Positions 12,281 to 23,821 of a stretch of 64,000 nt of DNA are shown piece by piece (within the stretch, counting starts at the first letter, position 1; every line of letters starts with the position of its first letter). The notes under the pieces are model-generated. The model was not told the origin of the DNA, did no database searches, and saw only the letters and a program-made list of their open reading frames with translations. This stretch comes from Protula sp. h YS-2021 (lineage: Eukaryota > Annelida > Polychaeta > Sabellida > Serpulidae). Location of the stretch: NCBI GenBank assembly GCA_949752745.1, contig OX457034.1, positions 3,733,646 to 3,797,645 on the forward strand. The letters are read 5' to 3'. Made by a program: the position numbers and the translations under genes.

Positions 12281-12761
12281 GGTCCTTATTTCTGAATATA
12301 GAAAATTATTATCAAGTCAACCTTCAAATGAGGGTATTAAAGCTAAAATGAATAAACTTTAAAAAAGAAACAAAATCGTGCTGCTTCAGCTTACGTAGAA
12401 AAATATGAAAAGTCACAACAGTTAACATTTCTAAGCCATTTTCCATCTATGTATCATGTGAAAGTAACACAACTTCTAGAAGAACTCAAGAAACACGGTA
12501 CGAGATGGACAGATAAAAATAAGCCGGTTTTAAAAACTGAAAATTCCAATATTATTGACTTACTGAAAGAAGCATTGGCTGCTACAAGAAGAAAAGAACA
12601 GCAAAAACCATCACGAGGCTGGAAGCAGTTTATTGAGGAAATTGTAGATGCTAATATCCCAAAAAACTGTTTTTGGCAAAAAGACAACTCGTGAAGCTAT
12701 TACAAAAGAGATAAAACAGCACCAACAAAGGTTGTTTCCAGCAGGATGGGAAACTTTTTAA
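12279..12761 (+). pseudogene. conserved Polinton protein ending GWETF
   Basis: The ATG at 12279 begins MVLISEYRKLL, matching MVLIPEYEYKMLL in copy B. The middle is broken, but the long frame at 12449-12694 (MYHVKVTQLLEELKKHG, SNIIDLLKEALAATRRKE, GWKQFIEEIVDANIP) is well preserved. A final frame-shifted tail TTREAITKEIKQHQQRLF ends in GWETF. The C-terminal GW-x-x-F-(x)n-NIP arrangement recurs in this gene position in both copies. No enzymatic motif is visible. It probably belongs to the virion morphogenesis block by position. Confidence 0.55.
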
Positions 12762-12778
12762 CATGGCTTAAAGGGTTG

Positions 12779-12934
12779 TTGTAAAGAAAATGAAAGTGAA
12801 AATGGTGTTGTTGTAATGAAAGTAAAAATCATATTCCTGTAAAAATAAAGTCTGTAAGTGCTTGTTGTCAAGAAGAAGTAGTAGACAGCAATGTAGATCA
12901 TGCAGACAGTGTGGATGACGTGTGTCAGGCATGA
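12779..12934 (+). pseudogene. small Cys-rich Polinton protein remnant
   Basis: Fragments GCCKENESENG and, after a frameshift, SVSACCQEEVVDSNVDHADS match the arrangement of the small Cys-rich frame at 60173-60376 in copy B (CASACCEGEVIDHDV). Preservation of these residues in both copies supports a real short gene between the preceding conserved gene and the penton. Its function is unknown. Confidence 0.4.
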
Positions 12935-12987
12935 AGTAATGTATATACACATCCAGTCTATCCACGGACACATACGATTTAGCCATC

Positions 12988-13724
12988 ATGGAGTCAACAA
13001 GTTTTTACATTACTTTAACCAGTAATGCTAGCATGAACTATTATCCTACTAATGAGGCCTCTAATTATCAAATTCGTTTACTTTGTACATGAGGAAAGGA
13101 AAATTTGAAGTTGCCTTAGCCGAAATTCAATACCCACACACATGAAGGACAATGAGGCAAGGAATAGACTATACTCTTGATTATCGATCATCATTAGATG
13201 CATTTTATCAAGTTACCATTCCACATGGTTACTATAGATCCATACCTGAAATATGCAGTGCAATAAATGAAGAATCACAAAAATTTATTTATGCAAGCCC
13301 TATTCTGTTAAAGTACGATAAATTTAGTCGAAGAATTTCTCTTATTTTGAGAAATAATTATGATATTGTCTTTCCCACTGGATTAGCTGAGATTTTAGGA
13401 TTTATACTAGATAAATGGTATAAAGAATCTGCTGAACATCAAGCAGATGTGAATCATGGATTTTATACACTTTATGTCTGCTGCAGTGTTTGCGAGCCAC
13501 AAGTAGTTGGAGATTATTATGTACCTTTACTACGTTCTGTTCCCATTGAAGCTGGTGATGGTGATATTATTATGAAAACTTATGAAGAAGCTCATTATGT
13601 ATCTGTCAACACATCAAAATTTGATATAATAGAAATGAAAATTAAGGATGATACAGGTCATAATGTTTCCTTTCCAACTGGAAAAGTGATATGTAAACTT
13701 CATTTTCAACAAAAAGAATTATGA
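12988..13724 (+). pseudogene. penton / minor capsid protein (single jelly roll), one frameshift
   Basis: It starts MESTSFYITLTSNASMNYYP, the conserved opening of Polinton minor capsid proteins. It is frame-shifted near 13090 and then stays open from 13100 to the stop at 13724 (AEIQYPHTW, VCEPQVVGDYYVPLLRSVPI, DIIMKTYEEAHYVPV-like, KVICKLHF). The length of about 245 codons equals copy B. By homology it would form the capsid vertices. The stop overlaps the ATG of the next gene (TTATGA). A single lesion separates this copy from an intact frame. Confidence 0.8.
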
Positions 13725-14058
13725 AAGTATAGACACGATCCATCCACATAAGGCAACCACTTTCTTCGTCAAGTGGGTTGGGATTTGCCGGGGATTTAAA
13801 GGCGCACGTATACAATATGGAGATGGTATTGACTCGTTCTTCGGAGCATTGGCTCGTAAAGCTATTCCACACATTAAGGCAGGCTGAAATTGTTGCACCG
13901 CATCTTGAAAAGGCTGCAATAATGTGGTTAAAGACGTGACTGGTCGTGTAGCTCAAGAAGTTGTTGGTGCTATTGATAAACAAAGTACACCAACAAATGT
14001 TGCTTAAAGGCGAAAGAAAGTGAAACGAGCAACAATGAAAGATATATTTCGGAAATAG
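13721..14058 (+). pseudogene. pVI-like capsid-associated protein, degraded
   Basis: Frame-shifted and stop-containing counterpart of 59062-59406 in copy B. HFLRQVGWDLPG replaces HFLRQVGGESPG, so the GG of the putative protease site is lost. RIQYGDGIDSFFGALARKA, IVAPHLEKAA and VVKDVTGRVAQE remain readable. The family pattern of a short N part, a GG site, an amphipathic helix and a basic C terminus resembles adenovirus pVI. The analogy is inference. Confidence 0.55.
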
Positions 14059-14063
14059 AAAAA

Positions 14064-15333
14064 ATGTCAATCATCCATGATCATTCTTGTGAATGTAGTC
14101 TTTCTCCATTGGAATGGTTCCACATACTCCCAACGCAACTGTCGTAGAAAAAAGTTATAATGTAGATTATCAACCACTCACTACCATTAGAGAGGGTGCT
14201 CCAATAGAATTTTATGTTCCTATGAGTACAGAAGAATATTTAAATTTAAAGAACAGTAGACTTCATATTGAATGTAGCCTTGTAAAGAGTGATGGAACAG
14301 TTTGTGTTGTATATGATAGCGTACCATGCATCAATGATTTTTAATGGCTTATAGTCCAATATTCAATTATTTCTGAATGATCGATTGATTTCACACAGTA
14401 ACAATTCCCATGGTTATGCAAGCATCATTTCTCACCTCTTTCATGACTCGGAAGAAAGTCTCAGTTCTGAGCGCTCTATGCGTCGTATCTAAAGATAACG
14501 CTGGATCAATGAATTTTACTGAGGTGAAAAGACCCAATCATGAAAAATATATAACAGGTTTTCATGTAAATTATGAGTGTGATGACATTCCTCTAGCAGG
14601 AAATAATGGTTTACATAATCGTTATTTGCATACGCGTCTAAGTCGTGAGTTTATGCTTACAGGTGCCTTAAGAGTAGATTTGTTTGAGCAGGATTGTTAT
14701 CTTTCCAATGGTATACGTATGAAATTGCGTTTGCATAGACAAAAAATGAATATGTATTAATGGCTGCCTTTAAGGTAGAAGTGAGAGATGCGTTTTTAAC
14801 TATTCGCAAAGTGAGGGCTAGTCCAGGTATTCAGTTAGGACATAGGGATGCATTGATGAAAACTGCTACCAAGTTTCCCACTACCAGAAAAGAATGTAAC
14901 ATTTTAGCCATTCCCACTGGATTTCAATCTTTTGTGAAAGATAATATTTTTTGGGCCAATTACCAAAACGTATTGTCTTTGGAATGGCTCATAATGAAGC
15001 CTTTGCTGGAACAGCATTGAAAAAAACATACAGTTTTGAACATTTTCATCTTAACTACATGCAACTTTACACTGATGGTGAACCAGTCCTACCCAAACCT
15101 CTCAAGCTTCACATTAACCGGGGGAAATATTTTGACGCTTTTGAAATCTTTTGATAAATTGAATGGTGAGAAAAGTTCCACATTAAAATGGGAAGATTGG
15201 CCCAGAGGTTATGTTTTGTTTTCTTTCGACTTAACACCTGACTGTTGCCGGTGCCTTGCAAAATACAGTCAATGTCATAGTCTATGCTGAATTTGACATT
15301 GAAATAAGTATTCAGTTTGATTATCAATCATGA
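14064..15333 (+). pseudogene. major capsid protein (double jelly roll), frameshifted
   Basis: From MSIIHDHSCECSLSPLEWFH the gene continues, through four or more frameshifts, with VEKSYNVDYQPLTTIREGAP, GNNGLHNRYLHTRLSREFML, FLTIRKVRASPGIQLGH, NYMQLYTDGEPVLPKPLKLH and WPRGYVLFSFDLTPD. It ends with NVIVYAEFD. An internal deletion removes the DHYSLIKHGNLRLE segment seen in copy B. These blocks are diagnostic of Polinton MCP. The stop overlaps the protease ATG (TCATGA), as in copy B. This copy cannot form capsids. Confidence 0.85.
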
Positions 15334-15737
15334 ACACGATGCCGATAGACGCCATACTGACCCATGATGTCACGACAAAAGACTTATTCCACCGGGTATT
15401 CCCTGTAGATCAACTGCCAGCATTACAGCAAGGAACCTATGTCATCAACACAGACAATTATGATGAACCTGGTGAACACTGGGTTGTCGTATACTTTGAC
15501 AAAGTTGTGGAATATTTTGACTCTTATAGTCTTGCACCTAAAGATAACCGTTTAGAAAACTTTTTAAGTAATGAGTATGTGTATAATTCCATAACATTAC
15601 AACAGCCCATTTCCCATACTTGTGGTTTCTATTGTGTATATTATATATTACATAGAGCTCGAGATCATAGTATGTTTGATATTGTAACTGTATTAAAAAG
15701 AAGTGATGGAGATTTTTTAAAATTTATAGTTAAGTGA
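15330..15737 (+). CDS. adenain-like cysteine protease (PRO)
   Basis: An uninterrupted 135-residue frame with the C5/Ulp-type protease signature. It has a His in GEHWVVVYF (near residue 50), an acidic residue in VEYFDSYS (near 63), a Gln in LQQPISHTCG (near 91) and the nucleophile Cys in CGFYCVYYILHRA (near 97-101). In Polintons and adenoviruses this enzyme matures capsid precursors, often after GG. The start is fixed by overlap with the MCP stop. It is the best-preserved gene of copy A. It is shorter than adenovirus protease but similar to copy B. Confidence 0.85.
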   Translation: MNTMPIDAILTHDVTTKDLFHRVFPVDQLPALQQGTYVINTDNYDEPGEHWVVVYFDKVVEYFDSYSLAPKDNRLENFLSNEYVYNSITLQQPISHTCGFYCVYYILHRARDHSMFDIVTVLKRSDGDFLKFIVK

Positions 15738-15789
15738 TACACTTATCCAAGAATGTATATGTTGTAATTGATTACTAATCTCATTCTAG

Positions 15790-15985
15790 TGCCATATCAT
15801 TCCTATAAAGGTCCCTGGTGCGGTGTTAATTCACCCGTAAACCATTTTCATTTTCATATTTTTCATTCTTAAGATAAGGGTCCATGGCGAGGTGTTAATT
15901 CAACCGTAAACCTTTTTCATTTTCATACTTTTTATTCTAGCGAAAGGGTCCCTGGCGAGGTGTTAACTCACCCGTAAACCTTATA
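15790..15985 (+). repeat. tandem repeat, about 67-bp unit, between convergent blocks
   Basis: About three units of GGTCCCTGGCGAGGTGTTAA, CYCACCCGTAAACC and a T/A-rich CATTTTCAT spacer lie just after the protease stop, where the two convergent gene blocks of copy A meet. Copy B also has a tandem repeat at the equivalent junction, with a different sequence. Confidence 0.8.
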
Positions 15986-16458
15986 TGTCATATATTAGTG
16001 TAAAGTGTTTTATTCTTTGTAATCATATACAGTTATACATTAAAATAATTTTTTTGTATTATAGTCAAGTATTGTATGAGAAAAATACAAAGTTGAAAAG
16101 CATCATATTGTTTTTTTATTGAATATTACAAATATTTACACTTACTGAGAACTACAATTATCATAAACATCAAATTAAAATATTGACATTTATCGAGAAT
16201 AAAAACAAAAATATTTCAAATGCATATTATGTTAATACATGTAACATATTAGCCCACTCATAAGAACTTAAATTGATATAAGTTTCATAGATTTTTATGA
16301 AAACTGACTTAACATTGATCCAATCAAAACACTTTCACATCAACATGATTTAATAATGTTAATTCATTTCATAGTCTTTATTATAGTCCACATATTAGGC
16401 ATTAAGTCAATTTTTCTTTGAATCACATATCAAATGTACATGTTCATTTGGTTCAAAG
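15986..16458. other. AT-rich spacer between convergent Polinton blocks
   Basis: No coding signal was recognised. In copy B this interval holds three further PC4-like genes, so their loss or decay here is likely. Confidence 0.4.
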
Positions 16459-16638
16459 CTAAGTTTTAAGTTCTTGGCAAGCCTCACAGACTTTGCTCCA
16501 ATCTTCTGCACTGAGGATGATGAAATCATAGCATCCGGTAAGCTCATCATACTGTTGAAACTGTGTACAGCCTTCACCGTCTCGCTCAATGACTTTAGGT
16601 ATTGTCGTAGATGGTAGTTGTTCATTCACAGTAGACAT
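16459..16638 (-). CDS. small PC4-like protein
   Basis: The frame starting MSTVNEQLPS contains TQFQQYDELTGCYDFIILSA, then EDWSKVCEACQEL. It aligns residue for residue with VQFRQHDELKEHYDIITLST, then VEWNALLQAL, in the copy B gene at 55069-55416. Both fit the second half of a PC4-like fold (two strands, then a W-containing helix). It lies just downstream of the polymerase, as in copy B. PC4-like domains bind single-stranded DNA. The assignment to that fold is inference from the better preserved paralogue at 54327-54656. Confidence 0.45.
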   Translation of the reverse strand: MSTVNEQLPSTTIPKVIERDGEGCTQFQQYDELTGCYDFIILSAEDWSKVCEACQELKT

Positions 16639-16695
16639 GCTCACTCTTTGATATTTTGATACAGAATGATGCTATGTCTAAGGGCGGGCAATTTT

Positions 16696-19600
16696 TTATG
16701 CTCTATAATTTGTGTAATGTCCATGAGCTAACGTGGTGTAGCCCTCATTCAATACGTAGCGCTTATCATCAAATGGTGATAAACCAATCTTCCTAATCTT
16801 CTTTGAAAAAAATGGATGTTTATAACTTCGAATGATGTTTCCCACAACATATGATTCCTCTTCCCTGAATAAAGTATTCTTGTGTTGAGCCTGTGTTATT
16901 CGCCTCTGACAGGCACTTGTAATACCCTTAGCAGTATGTTTCTCTTGTCCACCATACAGCAAACTCTACGTCTTCGGCCAAAGTCTTACAAACTCCTCAA
17001 TAGACACTCCAGCAGTTTCATCTTTCATTTTCTCCAACACTTTCTTGTTCACAGTAGAATGTAGAAAATGATCCTTTGTATAATCACTTGTATCAAAAGA
17101 TGACTGCCCTGTTGCATATCTTCGCGAATGTCTCTGGATGGTATGTCATAACACAAACTGCCTGTGTCACTTAACAGTAATTTTGCCTCATGAGGGCTTT
17201 GCTGAGATCTAGAATAGTAAACCCAGTCTGAATGGGCTTGTTCAGCAACAGATTTGATTTGAAGAAGTGTACTGCTGTCAAGTCTTCATTGAAAATGTGG
17301 AATTTGTGAAATGTAGGCTACGCCACCACCTTCTGAAACGTTTCTCATTGTGAACCAATTCTACGTTGATTCGTTTCCTAACATTTTCCATGGTTTTGCC
17401 AAATATAGCATTATTCATCAATTTGTAAAAAATCTTTTTCAAATGGGTTTTTTGCCACTTTTCTCTTCTCTGTGTTAACATCTATGTATTTAGCGAACCA
17501 TTTACTCTGCTGGAACATAATGTACCTTTGTCACTTTCAATCCAAGAGATACGTGTTGCTGCAAATTTCGATAATGCACTTTTCCTTACCACTGAGATTG
17601 GGAATCAGTTTTTCCGTAGGTTTACATTTCAATCCCTAATGTGTTCTCAGGTTCTGACTCTATTCAGACAATTCACTGATTCGAACAGTTTTCTTCTCAG
17701 GAGCCGCTGGATAGTCACTATGCTGATCATGAATTTCATCCGGATATGTGAGATCTACCTCTAAAATATATATTGTCTCAGCATCTTCACTCATTTTCCT
17801 ATAGTCTATAGATTCTGGATCTTCCACCCATGCAAATCTACATTCTGGCAAACTCTGCGACATACTCCACCCATAGAGATTATTGGCATCAAAGTACATG
17901 ATGTAGTTTGTTGGCTTGGTCACATCATAGTCTGGAATGTAGGGGTTGTAGGCTTTTGCATAGTTGTGTGTAATCACTGAAATATCTCTTCGCAGACCTT
18001 GCTCTACCATTTGATAATGTCAATATTGTCTATCAATTCCAGTTGAACCTTGGTATGCTTCAGCATAGCGTCCCATGTCAAACCTGGTGCTGTGTAGTAA
18101 TGAGTAGGATCCAATCCATACGTGCAAAGGCACATATTTCTAAAATTTTCAAACACATCTGCAAACAGCAACACATCTGTTTTAGGTAGAGGTCATGCTA
18201 CTCTCCGAAGTTTATGCATTGGAATACATTCCAGACTCGTTGTGCAAGAGCATAATCCTCGTCACTGATTCCTTCTTCAGCCAGTTGCCTGTAAAAGTCT
18301 TCTTGTGATGGAAGCTTGGTTTCTGCAGACTTGGATAGTTCATCAACACAGTCATATGGATATACTCCTTTTCTCAAAAGTAAATCTTGCTGTTGATTAT
18401 CACGCACATGAGCAACCATATTCTGAAGCTTCTCTTTACCCTCAGCTGCTAAGCTGGCTACCATTTTTTGCAAGGATGCTCTCATAAATTGGTAAGAGTC
18501 TATGAATTTCGGATTACCCATGGCAATTGCAATGTACTTTTCAATATTGTTGGGAATGACTGATAACCTCAACCCTTTGAATTTTCCTATACTCTCCATA
18601 AGAAGGAATAGGACAGGGATGATGAATGAATCCCACTTTTCTTGTTGATCCTTTCTCAAGCGAAACTGTAGGTTGCATTCACTATAGCTGCTGCACGATA
18701 TTTTCCACTGATGTGATCATGATCTCGCACACGATCCACTCCCATCAACTCATGGCAAATGTAACAATGAGTAACTTGATCAAACTGTTTGATATCCTCA
18801 GCAATCATTTCAATGGGTTTTGGATTGTTCAACCAATTCACAATGCGATTACATTCTTCTGACATATACTCTAGAAATTGTTGAACAGCATTGTCTCCGC
18901 GATAAAGCACAGGATTGCTCTTCTCATATTCGCTGACGACAACATAGGCAAAACTAATAGATTTATGATGTTGGTAACGAACTTCCTCTTGTTTCTCTGT
19001 ACAGCATTTAAAGTCAGCATAAATGACAAAGGGTGTCTTTTGTTGCTTTGTAATACCCTTGAATCGAATAATGGTATCCTCTGGAAATGATAATAGCTGT
19101 GCCCCATGCTTTCCAAAAACTTCACGATGTTTGTCCAAAAGGTCTTGTCGCTTAAATCCATGCATGCAAATGAAGTAGTAAAACTTTTTACCGTTATGGT
19201 TTGTACTATACGTCATAAGTCGACTAAAGTTCTTAATCATACCATAATGTCTCTTCTCATTGCCACTGATAAGCAGTAGGTTGATTTCAGTGTCACACTC
19301 ATGTCAACTCACATGGATGGGTATTACAACTTGATTTTTTCAACCAAAACATTGATGGCAAGATTGTTCATCTTCTCAAATTTAGAAATTTGATGAACTG
19401 GTGTTGGAAATGTTATATCTTCCACATTCAGCTCATGTTCAAACGGTTGATACTTGCATTGTCTATATGCATGCATCGGATGCATATGAGCTAATATCGA
19501 CCACAGGAAACACTTATTGTCTGTATCTTGATGTTGATAACACCCTTAGTATTCTTTATCTTCTTTGGTAACTCTGTGTAGCTGGAGGCTTGCAACGGTT

Positions 19601-20321
19601 CTAAGGTAGCTGTGTGAACTTCAATCTGAAGAACCTGAAGAAACACCCATCCAGATCCTTGACGTTCATGTCCATCAAACTTGCTGAACAAATCCTTGAA
19701 TGCCTTTGGTAAATCGTTATCAATATCTTTTTCATTGAATACTCCAAAAGTCTGAGTATTCATATGAATGTTATCTACCCGTGTTTCCAACACTCCCAGC
19801 TCATTTTTTATTATTTTCTTGAATTCAGCTAAAACGACAATGCACCATTTTATTCCATTGTCTAATCCATCTTTCAATGCACCATTTTATTCCATTGTCT
19901 AATCCATCTTTCAAATGTCGTGTGATACGATTTTCTTGCTGTCGCATTTCCAGTAACAGGTCATATCCATTTTCGAGTTCAAAACTTCTTGATGTGCACG
20001 CTCACCAAGACTTATTCTTTTACCTTTACCCACTTACAGTACATCCTTCTTCTTTTGTTCCTTTATAGGCGGTCCATCCGACCCATCAGCTGATATTTTT
20101 ACACATATATTCTGCATTGGTGTTGCATGAGTATCATCACATGTATGATCTCCATATTTTTCAGCATTGTTGAAGACATTGAAGCAAACGCGGCAAGTAA
20201 TAAGTCCTCTTTCTTTACGAAAGGCAATCAGTTTTTCACATACATGTCTCTCAATTTCAGCTATATTTGGCAGTAATGTATAACAATGCACACATTGCAC
20301 TTCATCATTTGGGATACTCAT
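16696..20321 (-). pseudogene. protein-primed DNA polymerase B (pPolB), decayed
   Basis: The start MSIPNDEVQCVHC (20321) gives an N-terminal region with two CxxC...H zinc-finger-like motifs (CVHCYTLL, CRVCFNVF). Then come a conserved pre-exonuclease region (19491-19877) and Exo I with FVIYADFKCC, where the expected DxE has become DxK. Next are a CYICHELM...DHDHISGKYR endonuclease-VII-like motif, palm motif A in IMYFDANNLYGWSMSQ (near 17900), motif B in [18 protein letters not shown] (near 17400), and motif C reading SDTGS instead of DTDS (near 17165). The C terminus is TAKGITSACQRR (near 16900). At least six frameshifts or stops break it. It would replicate the element by protein priming. Confidence 0.85.
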
Positions 20322-20429
20322 GTTATGACTTCAGTGTCTTGATGGTAAATGATGGAAAATTGTAATGGTTTTGATAAATAACGTGGTCAGTGGCATTATC
20401 AGTGAAGAAAGAGTGCTTCTTCTAGAAAA

Positions 20430-20612
20430 ACAATCAATTAAATAATCCACCAAGCGATTGTAGACCCATTCATCAGTACAAATAAATGGAAATGCAGAAT
20501 CAAAATCAAAGTCTTCTACATCTTCTATTCCAGTGTCATAAACTTGTAGTATAAATCAATTGGATTAATGTTGTAATGCGCGATATTCCAAAAAGTCTGT
20601 AAGTTACAAAGC
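20430..20612 (-). pseudogene. degraded DFDSAF/VDYL family gene, copy A right end
   Basis: Reading the minus strand through two shifts gives FWNIAHYNINPIDL, DTGIE, DFDFDSAF and LVDYL. These match AHYNLNRIEL, ETGIE, AFDFDSAF and VVDYLRDC of the gene ending at 9802. So related genes sit near both ends of copy A. Its upstream part is cut by the LTR of the Ty3/Gypsy element at 20613. Confidence 0.5.
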
Positions 20613-20817
20613 TGTTGTGTATGTTGGTTCTTTAAGATTAAATAAAAGACCATATTTTCAGCTTCATATTTCTTAAGCAACTAAACTACACGTGGATTTA
20701 CAATGAGTTATACAATGCATTTAAACAAAAGCATCAATTCCAAGAAAAACGGGATATAACGACATCATAGGAAATATAGGAAATAAGTGATAAACACAGA
20801 AACCTCAAACTACAACA
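20613..20817 (-). repeat. 3' LTR of the Ty3/Gypsy element
   Basis: This 205-bp sequence (minus-strand reading TGTTGTAGTTTGAGG to CATACACAACA) is repeated in the same orientation at 24767-24944. It is preceded on the minus strand by a polypurine tract, as expected for a 3' LTR. Confidence 0.82.
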
Positions 20818-20835
20818 TTGTTCTCCTTCTTTAAA
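20818..20835 (-). other. polypurine tract of the Ty3/Gypsy element
   Basis: Minus-strand AAAGAAGGAGAACAA directly precedes the TGTTGT start of the 3' LTR, the standard site of plus-strand priming. Confidence 0.65.
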
Positions 20836-21085
20836 AAAATATCAACTCAACATATTTCCTACAGCACTTTAACTAATAAAATTATGGCTTTAAGTTACAA
20901 CACAAGATTAATGTTATACATGACCTTGAAAAATGTTAAGTCACACTGATATGAGCTGCTTAACGCATTCATACCATTTTGTTTTGGCATTTAACACTGT
21001 TTTGTTTTACATTATTTTTTAACGACAGTAAATTCAAACCATGTCTAATAGCCACAAAATAAGCTAAAACGACTACATGCCTATC

Positions 21086-23745
21086 TTACATAGTTTCAAT
21101 CAGCCTAGATGGTTTATTACGCACTCTTGATTGATACCTCCTAGTTTTCTCAGAATTTACAGAGACTGATTCATTTCCTTGGTCTTTTCCCTCGGGATCA
21201 TTCTGTTCACATGTACTGCCACTGTTTCCGGACAAATTGTTCTCATGGTTGTTATTTGATACACGCGGAAATAACACTGGCTCTAGCTTACTCTCAACAG
21301 GGATGTCACTTAATGAATTATCTTTTTGTGGTAAGTCTACATGATAAGTCAAACGAATTTGATATATGTGTCTTTTCCAGATGTTGTTGTCATCTTGAAC
21401 TCTGCAAGTTACTGGACCTAGTTTTTTTCACTATCACTCCCTGTACCCATTTGTCTTTTTGTCTGTAATCCCTAACATAAACAGGATCTCCAACATTTAG
21501 TTGTCTTCCCTCTTTATAATATTTTAACAAGTCTAGCGGTGTTCTCAATCTTCCTCCTAAACTAATTCACTGGGTGAAACATTTGTAATTGTGTGTGGAG
21601 TTGATCTATAACTCAGAAGAAAACGAGCTAATCTTTGAGCTAGAGTACCTTCTAAATTTTGCTTGAGATGTGTTTTGAATGTTCTGCCTACTCTCTCTAC
21701 CTCACCGTTGGAAGTCCTACTGAGCTTAAAATGTGTTTTATCCCTAAACCTTTCAAGTAGTTTTCAAATTCTGCGGAAACCAGTGAAGAGCCATTATCTG
21801 TCAGATCATTAATAACGCTCTAAGAGGAAATAGAGTTCATTTTGACCACTTCTACAATGGTTAACTCATCAAGCACTTTTACATACCGACTGAACTCTGG
21901 GTCTAACTCTTTTGGTTTCGGCCATCGATTTACAACAAAATGCATAACCTTGCTAATCACTGGATTCTGAGCGGAAACACGTGCAACAGTTTTCGCATCT
22001 ATCGGTAAGCTGTTTAATTGCTTACACATGAATTCGCTGGTCTCATATCAATATCGAGTCTTGGCAACTCAATACTGTAGACTGGTAATCTTGACAGCAA
22101 ATCTGAGTTCACATTCAGTGCAGATTTTTTGTACACGATTTTGAAAATGTAACCAGACAACAGAATAGCCCACTTTTGTATTCTGGTTGCTGCAGTAACA
22201 GGAATGTTACGTTTCGGGCTAAAAATAAATTCCTTAGCGTAAACGTATTGATGAAATCGATTGATTCCAAAACTATTCCCTAATCCTTCTTTTTCTAACA
22301 TGGAGTACGCACGTTCTTGTTTTGTCAATGTTCTCGAAGCGTACGCAATTGGACGTTCCATGCCTGTGGTTGAATCAGGGTTAGAAATACACGCGCCTAC
22401 CGCATATTCTGACGCATCGACACTGAGGTGTAATTCCTTCTCCTTATCATAATGCACTAGTATGGGTGACGTCACTAATTCGTGTTTTAACGTTTTGAAT
22501 GCTACGTCACACTGTTTGGACCATTTCCAAACCGTCTTTTCAGCTAGCAATTCATTCAGTGGCACTGACAACGTACTTATGTTCGGTATGAACTTTCTGT
22601 AATAATTTAGGCACGACAAAAATGATTTCAATTGAGACCTGCTTTCAGACACTTTCATTTCTAGAATTGCCTTCGATTTCCTAGGGCTTGGATGCATGCC
22701 ATTTGCGTCAATAACAAACGAAAGATATTCTACTTTCTCTTGCATGAAAGTGCATTTCTCAGGGTTCAATTGAATACCATACTTGCTGAACCTTTCCAAC
22801 ACCTTTTCCACATTTGCAAGATATTGCGTCGTCGGGACCCGTGATGATGCAATCATCCAAAACGCACCCCACATTTGGAATACCCTCTAAAATATTGCCC
22901 TTCTTGAAATTCCCCAGGTGAACTAGTCATCTCAGACTGTAACCTGCGGTAAAAGAACAGACCTAGCAAAGTATTAATTGCAACCAACTTTCTAGATTCT
23001 TTGTCTAGCAAACACTGTTGATACGCTTGTCTTAAATCCAGTTTCGTGAACTTTTTACCCCCATTCAAATTCACAAACAAATCTTCAGCCTTGGGTAACG
23101 GATAGTGCTTGACCTCAAGATGGTCATTAATCGTGACCTTGAAATCCCCACAAATTCTAATTGACCCATCCGGTTTGACTACTGGTACTATTGGAGATGC
23201 GTAATGCGAATAATCAATTTTCTCGAGTACCCCCTCTTTCTCGAGCCTATGGATTTCATTTTCTACTCTTTCTTTCAATGCATAAGGTACGATTTTGGGT
23301 ATAAAGACGCGGTGTTGCCGGCTCTTTAAACGTCAAATGAATTTCGATGCCCTTTACTGTACCCAGCTTATTTTCAAAACATGAGTATTTGTCTTTAAAC
23401 TGGCACAGGACTGGGTTTTGCACACACCTGCTTAATAGCATTCCAATCTAATTTAATTTCTTTCAACCAGTTTCTCCCAAACAGACAACCTGCACCTTGC
23501 TTTACCACAATAACCGGCAATTTACAGCACTGACTGCCATATTCTACAGTTGCTTCAGACTGTCCCAACACAGGAATGTGCTCGAAAGTGTATGTCTGTA
23601 ATTTGATACCGCACTTGGGCGGATTAATGTTGTCAAATTTACTGCGATACAGCTTCTCTGATATTACACTGTGTGAACAGCCTGTATCTAGTTCAAAATT
23701 GACAGATACACCATTTATTTTTACGCCCAACATTATCTCTGGCAA
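21086..23745 (-). pseudogene. Ty3/Gypsy pol (PR-RT-RNaseH-IN), broken
   Basis: PR has FELDTGCSHSVI (near 23700). RT has RICGDFKVTIND, FTKLDLRQAYQQCLL and a VLDD catalytic box (near 22850) that is reached only after a frameshift. The next frame (22014-22874) carries FLSCLNYYRKFIP and the RNase H start LHLSVDASEYAVGA. The integrase is incomplete: sequence passes from a pre-core segment (21820-22029) to TDNGSSLVSAEFENYLKGLG and GEVERVGRTFKTHL without the first catalytic Asp, so an internal deletion occurred. The C-terminal tail ends in RRYQSRVRNKPSRL, typical of this group. Confidence 0.85.
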
Positions 23746-23821
23746 CTCACTTTTGTTTACACTTTTTACATTTAAGTTATGCCAGTTTACGTAACTTTCT
23801 TCAGTTTCACTGCAGTCATTT

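Larger units (their letters stand above)
9087..20612 (+). mobile_element. Polinton/Maverick copy A (decayed)
   Basis: The block carries the Polinton hallmark set in order: accessory genes, retroviral-type integrase, packaging ATPase, small basic protein, further conserved gene, penton, pVI-like protein, double jelly-roll MCP and adenain-like protease on +. A small PC4-like gene and protein-primed polymerase B on - run convergently. Nearly every large gene has stops, frameshifts or deletions, so it is a dead copy; the protease and the left accessory genes remain open. Coordinates are of recognisable gene content, since terminal inverted repeats were not found. The right end is interrupted by the Ty3/Gypsy insertion beginning at 20613. 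Confidence 0.88.

Noticed and set aside
13642..14070. Minus-strand frames opposite the Polinton capsid genes
   Set aside because: Antisense shadows; the + strand frames carry conserved capsid sequence shared with copy B.
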